Origin: Flavihumibacter solisilvae
GTDB lineage: Bacteria; Bacteroidota; Bacteroidia; Chitinophagales; Chitinophagaceae
NCBI RefSeq assembly: GCF_000814475.1
Contig: NZ_JSVC01000001.1
Span: forward strand, 124,001 to 188,000
Length of the DNA stretch: 64,000 nt
Direction of reading: 5' to 3'
A program made the translations under genes and the position numbers. Positions 61,932 to 64,000 of the stretch are shown in pieces. Position 1 is the first letter of the stretch. Each line of letters begins with the position of its first letter. The notes below the pieces were generated by a model that had not been told where the DNA came from, did no database searches, and saw only the letters and a list, made by a program, of their open reading frames with translations.

Positions 61932-62282
61932 ATGGAAAAACTAAAAGCAGTAAAGGCTTTGGGTGCAATGCGCAGCCTTGCTTATTGCATGGAAAAAGCA
62001 ATTCATAACGGCTTCACGGCAAATTTCAACGTGATGGATGGTTTATTGTACCATGCAGATAGTGGAAAATCCTATCAACCAGACCAGGTACATGTTGTTG
62101 ACTTCTATCGTTTCGAAGGAGTATCTGACCCTGACGATAATGACATCCTTTACCTCATACGAACTAACGATGGCAGAAGAGGGACCCTGGCTGATGCGTA
62201 TGGAATCTATGCTAGTCAAGATGTCGGTGAATTCTTTATCGAGGTAGAAGATATTCAAAAGAAGAAGGCGGTTGCTGACTAA
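61932..62282 (+). CDS. Small protein of the family often mislabelled PRPP synthetase
   Basis: The 116-residue protein has the pattern NGFTANFNVMDGLLYHAD, DQVHVVDFYRFEGVSDPDDNDILYLIRTNDGRRGTLADAYGIYAS. I recall short Bacteroidota proteins with this pattern carried in databases under the name phosphoribosylpyrophosphate synthetase, although they are about a third the length of that enzyme and lack its PRPP-binding loop. True function is therefore unknown. It has a strong terminator 44 bases after its stop. I use the ATG at 61932, not the earlier in-frame codon at 61875. Confidence 0.75.
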   Translation: MEKLKAVKALGAMRSLAYCMEKAIHNGFTANFNVMDGLLYHADSGKSYQPDQVHVVDFYRFEGVSDPDDNDILYLIRTNDGRRGTLADAYGIYASQDVGEFFIEVEDIQKKKAVAD

Positions 62283-62325
62283 TACCGGCAATTGGAAATC
62301 GTATCACGTTAAATCAAAAACGGCT

Positions 62326-62358
62326 AAAAAACGTAGTGCATGCACTACGTTTTTTTTA
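62326..62358 (+). terminator. Strong terminator, perfect palindrome
   Basis: AAAAAACGTAGTGCA / TGCACTACGTTTTTT is a perfect 30-base inverted repeat without a spacer, followed by further T's on the plus strand. Confidence 0.88.
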
Positions 62359-62375
62359 TCCATTCCAGGCACCAC

Positions 62376-62404
62376 ATAAAAAAGGCCATTACTACAATGG
62401 CCTT
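62376..62404 (-). terminator. Terminator after the small membrane protein gene
   Basis: A 9-bp stem AAGGCCATT / AATGGCCTT with loop ACTAC (plus strand reading); on the minus strand TTTTTTATG follows. It lies 25 bases past the stop at 62430. Confidence 0.85.
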
Positions 62405-62429
62405 GCGTGAGATATATAGAACCAAGATT

Positions 62430-62582
62430 CTATTCCACGCCCCGGCGAATCAAACTCAGTAAGATCGAAACAATTGCCAGTACCAGCAGAATATGAATCA
62501 GACCTGATGCGCTATAAACGAACACCCCCAACAACCAGCCTATTATCAATATTACCGCGATGATATATAGTATGCTTCTCAT
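62430..62582 (-). CDS. Lmo0937-type small membrane protein
   Basis: The 50-residue protein has two closely spaced membrane helices (ILYIIAVILIIGWLLGVFVYSASG and LIHILLVLAIVSILLSLIRRG). Length and pattern fit the lmo0937/DUF5670 family of two-helix proteins of unknown function found in many Bacteroidota, often in stress clusters. The open frame extends to 62648, but the ATG at 62582 gives the family's length. A hairpin terminator follows it. Confidence 0.85.
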   Translation of the reverse strand: MRSILYIIAVILIIGWLLGVFVYSASGLIHILLVLAIVSILLSLIRRGVE

Positions 62583-62764
62583 AACATGACCTTTTATAGT
62601 GAATAAATTGGTTTGTTCCCACATGAAAAAAAATGATGCCGGTAACACTTGAACGGAGCGAGATAATCATTCCTGACCAAACTGTAGAAAGTTCTCAACG
62701 AAACGGGTAAGAAATCAGAGTATAAGGAAACATTTATTGCGGCATAGTTTATTACTGTTTCCTG

Positions 62765-63679
62765 TTGATGAAAAGAATAGGCGACTTTTTCAGGCTCATT
62801 AAAACGGCAGCAAAATCTTTTATTGAAGATGACGCAATGAAGCTAAGCGCTTCACTATCGTATTACACAGTATTCGCCCTGGGACCCGTATTATTACTGA
62901 TCATTTCACTGGCAGGTATCTTTTGGGGAAGGGAAGCACTTGAAGGAAAGATCTTTCATGAGATCCGGGGACTGGTAGGAAATTCTGCAGCTTACCAGGT
63001 TCAGCATATGATTGGTAGCCTCGCAAGGTCTGAAAACACAACAGCCGGCGCTGTTGTCGGCATCATAATGCTGGTTATCGGAGCCACGGGAGTATTCACT
63101 GAAATCCAGAGTTCAATCAATTATATTTGGTCGATCAGGGCGAAACCGAAAAAAGGATTGGTTCGCCTGCTGCTGAACAGGCTGATTTCCTTCTCTCTCG
63201 TGGTTGCCACCAGTTTTATCCTGTTGGTTGCCCTGATCATCAACGCCCTGGTCGAACTCCTGAACGATAAGCTGGCATCAATATTTCCCGATACGGCTGT
63301 GATCATCTTTAATATCCTCAACTATATTACCATCTATGTCGTGATTACGGCATTGTTCACAATAATATTCAGGGTGCTGCCTGATGCATCAATATCCTGG
63401 AAGGACGCCATACGGGGAGCTGCCTTCACTGCGATACTCTTCCTGCTGGGAAAGTTTGCCATTGGATTCTATATTGGCAATGCTTCCTTTGGTAAAACAT
63501 ACGGCACAGCAGCATCCATTATCATCATCCTGGTATGGGTGTATTATTCTTCCGTAATCCTTTACTTCGGCGCCTCATTCACAAAAGCATATTCCCTCCG
63601 ATACGGCAGCGGAATCAAACCGGATAAGTCTGCCGTATTCATCATCAAGCGGGAATCGAAGGAAGTCCCGGTTAATTAA
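62765..63679 (+). CDS. YihY/BrkB family membrane protein
   Basis: The 304-residue protein has about six membrane helices. Its N-terminal part contains the family motif MKLSASLSYYTVFALGPVLLLIISLAGIFWG, then the loop GVFTEIQSSINYIWSI and later FRVLPDASISWKDAIRGAAFTAILFLLGKFAIGFYIG. Once called ribonuclease BN, these proteins are now known as integral membrane proteins; one member has been linked to serum resistance. The function here is unknown. It is six bases from the next gene on the same strand. Confidence 0.93.
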   Translation: MMKRIGDFFRLIKTAAKSFIEDDAMKLSASLSYYTVFALGPVLLLIISLAGIFWGREALEGKIFHEIRGLVGNSAAYQVQHMIGSLARSENTTAGAVVGIIMLVIGATGVFTEIQSSINYIWSIRAKPKKGLVRLLLNRLISFSLVVATSFILLVALIINALVELLNDKLASIFPDTAVIIFNILNYITIYVVITALFTIIFRVLPDASISWKDAIRGAAFTAILFLLGKFAIGFYIGNASFGKTYGTAASIIIILVWVYYSSVILYFGASFTKAYSLRYGSGIKPDKSAVFIIKRESKEVPVN

Positions 63680-63684
63680 CCAAC

Positions 63685-64000
63685 ATGGATCTGCGCTCAC
63701 ACAGCCCTTACTGGCTGCTCAAAAATGGTTTGATGTCAAATTACCCATCGTTGTCATCAAACCACCGGACAGATATTGCAATAATAGGAGCAGGCATCAG
63801 TGGGGCATTGGTGGCATGGCATCTTTGCCGTGCCGGATTTGATGTCACTGTTGTAGACAAGCGGCACGTTGGAATGGGCAGCACTGCGGCAAGCACGGCA
63901 CTGCTTCAATATGAGATTGACATGCCACTGCACCGGCTGATTCCACTTGTAGGAGAAAAGTCCGCCGCCAGGAGTTACCAGCTGTGTGCCGAAGCCATTA
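63685..64000 (+). CDS. FAD-dependent oxidoreductase (DAO type), N-terminal part only
   Basis: The reading frame encodes about 105 residues before the window ends. It starts with SHSPYWLLKNGLMSNYPSL, then the dinucleotide-binding motif DIAIIGAGISGALVAWHLCRAGFDVTVVDKR (GxGxxG with the acidic ribose-binding residue at the end of strand two), then GMGSTAASTALLQYEIDMPL. It fits the D-amino acid oxidase-type flavoprotein family of dehydrogenases or oxidases. Substrate unknown. The gene follows BrkB closely and may share its transcript. Confidence 0.85.
   Translation, partial: MDLRSHSPYWLLKNGLMSNYPSLSSNHRTDIAIIGAGISGALVAWHLCRAGFDVTVVDKRHVGMGSTAASTALLQYEIDMPLHRLIPLVGEKSAARSYQLCAEAI

Noticed and set aside
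1-64000. Search for CRISPR arrays, tRNA or rRNA genes, insertion sequences and prophage genes.
   Set aside because: No regularly spaced repeats, cloverleaf-type sequence, transposase or phage structural gene was seen by eye; a tool run could still find a short element.

Overview
The window reads as a chromosomal segment of a free-living Bacteroidota bacterium, most likely family Chitinophagaceae. The grounds are a SusC/SusD pair, Bacteroidota-type lipoproteins and arabinose regulator, a long-form PurF, DUF3127 and DUF4142 proteins, and many matches to the Bacteroidota -7 promoter box TAnnTTTG. I see no phage, insertion sequence, CRISPR array, tRNA or rRNA. Most of it looks like ordinary core and accessory chromosome, densely packed, with many convergent gene pairs whose ends touch or overlap.

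Layout. 1-5.9 kb: start of an MFS transporter; a 1295-residue protein that joins a zinc amidase, a caspase-like protease and an SGNH hydrolase; then an SDR-type oxidoreductase behind a Crp-family regulator. 6-13 kb: a small polysaccharide locus with SusD, SusC, a LacI-family regulator and a secreted GH5 glycosidase, with a perfect LacI-type palindrome upstream of susC. 13-21 kb: penicillin-binding protein 1C divergent from a lipoprotein alpha-2-macroglobulin. 21-26.8 kb: small metabolic and stress genes (META protein, aldo/keto reductase, truncated haemoglobin, SRPBCC protein, acyl-CoA dehydrogenase-like protein) and a DbpA-like RNA helicase. 26.8-30.5 kb: class Ia ribonucleotide reductase nrdB-nrdA behind a cobalamin riboswitch. 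30.5-34.3 kb: a lipoprotein glycosidase, a cyclophilin and a potassium channel.

34.3-43.7 kb: a complete arabinose/arabinan locus, all on the minus strand: GH51 arabinofuranosidase, aldose 1-epimerase, araB, araD, araA, a sodium symporter and a Nudix-fold AraR-type regulator. A perfect 26-bp AT palindrome sits at the start of the unit. Together these genes release, import and convert L-arabinose to D-xylulose 5-phosphate under their own regulator. 43.7-54.8 kb: YdeI-like protein, exonuclease VII (xseA, xseB), rhamnose mutarotase, metallophosphoesterase, RidA, GNAT, SNF2 helicase, aminotransferase, glycosyltransferase and SixA-like phosphatase. 55-64 kb: purF, a secreted protein of unknown function, DUF3127, an HPF-like protein, several small stress or membrane proteins, a BrkB-family protein and the start of an FAD oxidoreductase.

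The most unusual items are the amidase-caspase-SGNH protein, the riboswitch-controlled class Ia reductase, a family of CCCGACGGGTG palindromic repeats at three intergenic sites, and many promoters placed only 3-6 bases before the start codon, which suggests leaderless transcripts. All functional calls come from reading motifs by eye; no database search was run.
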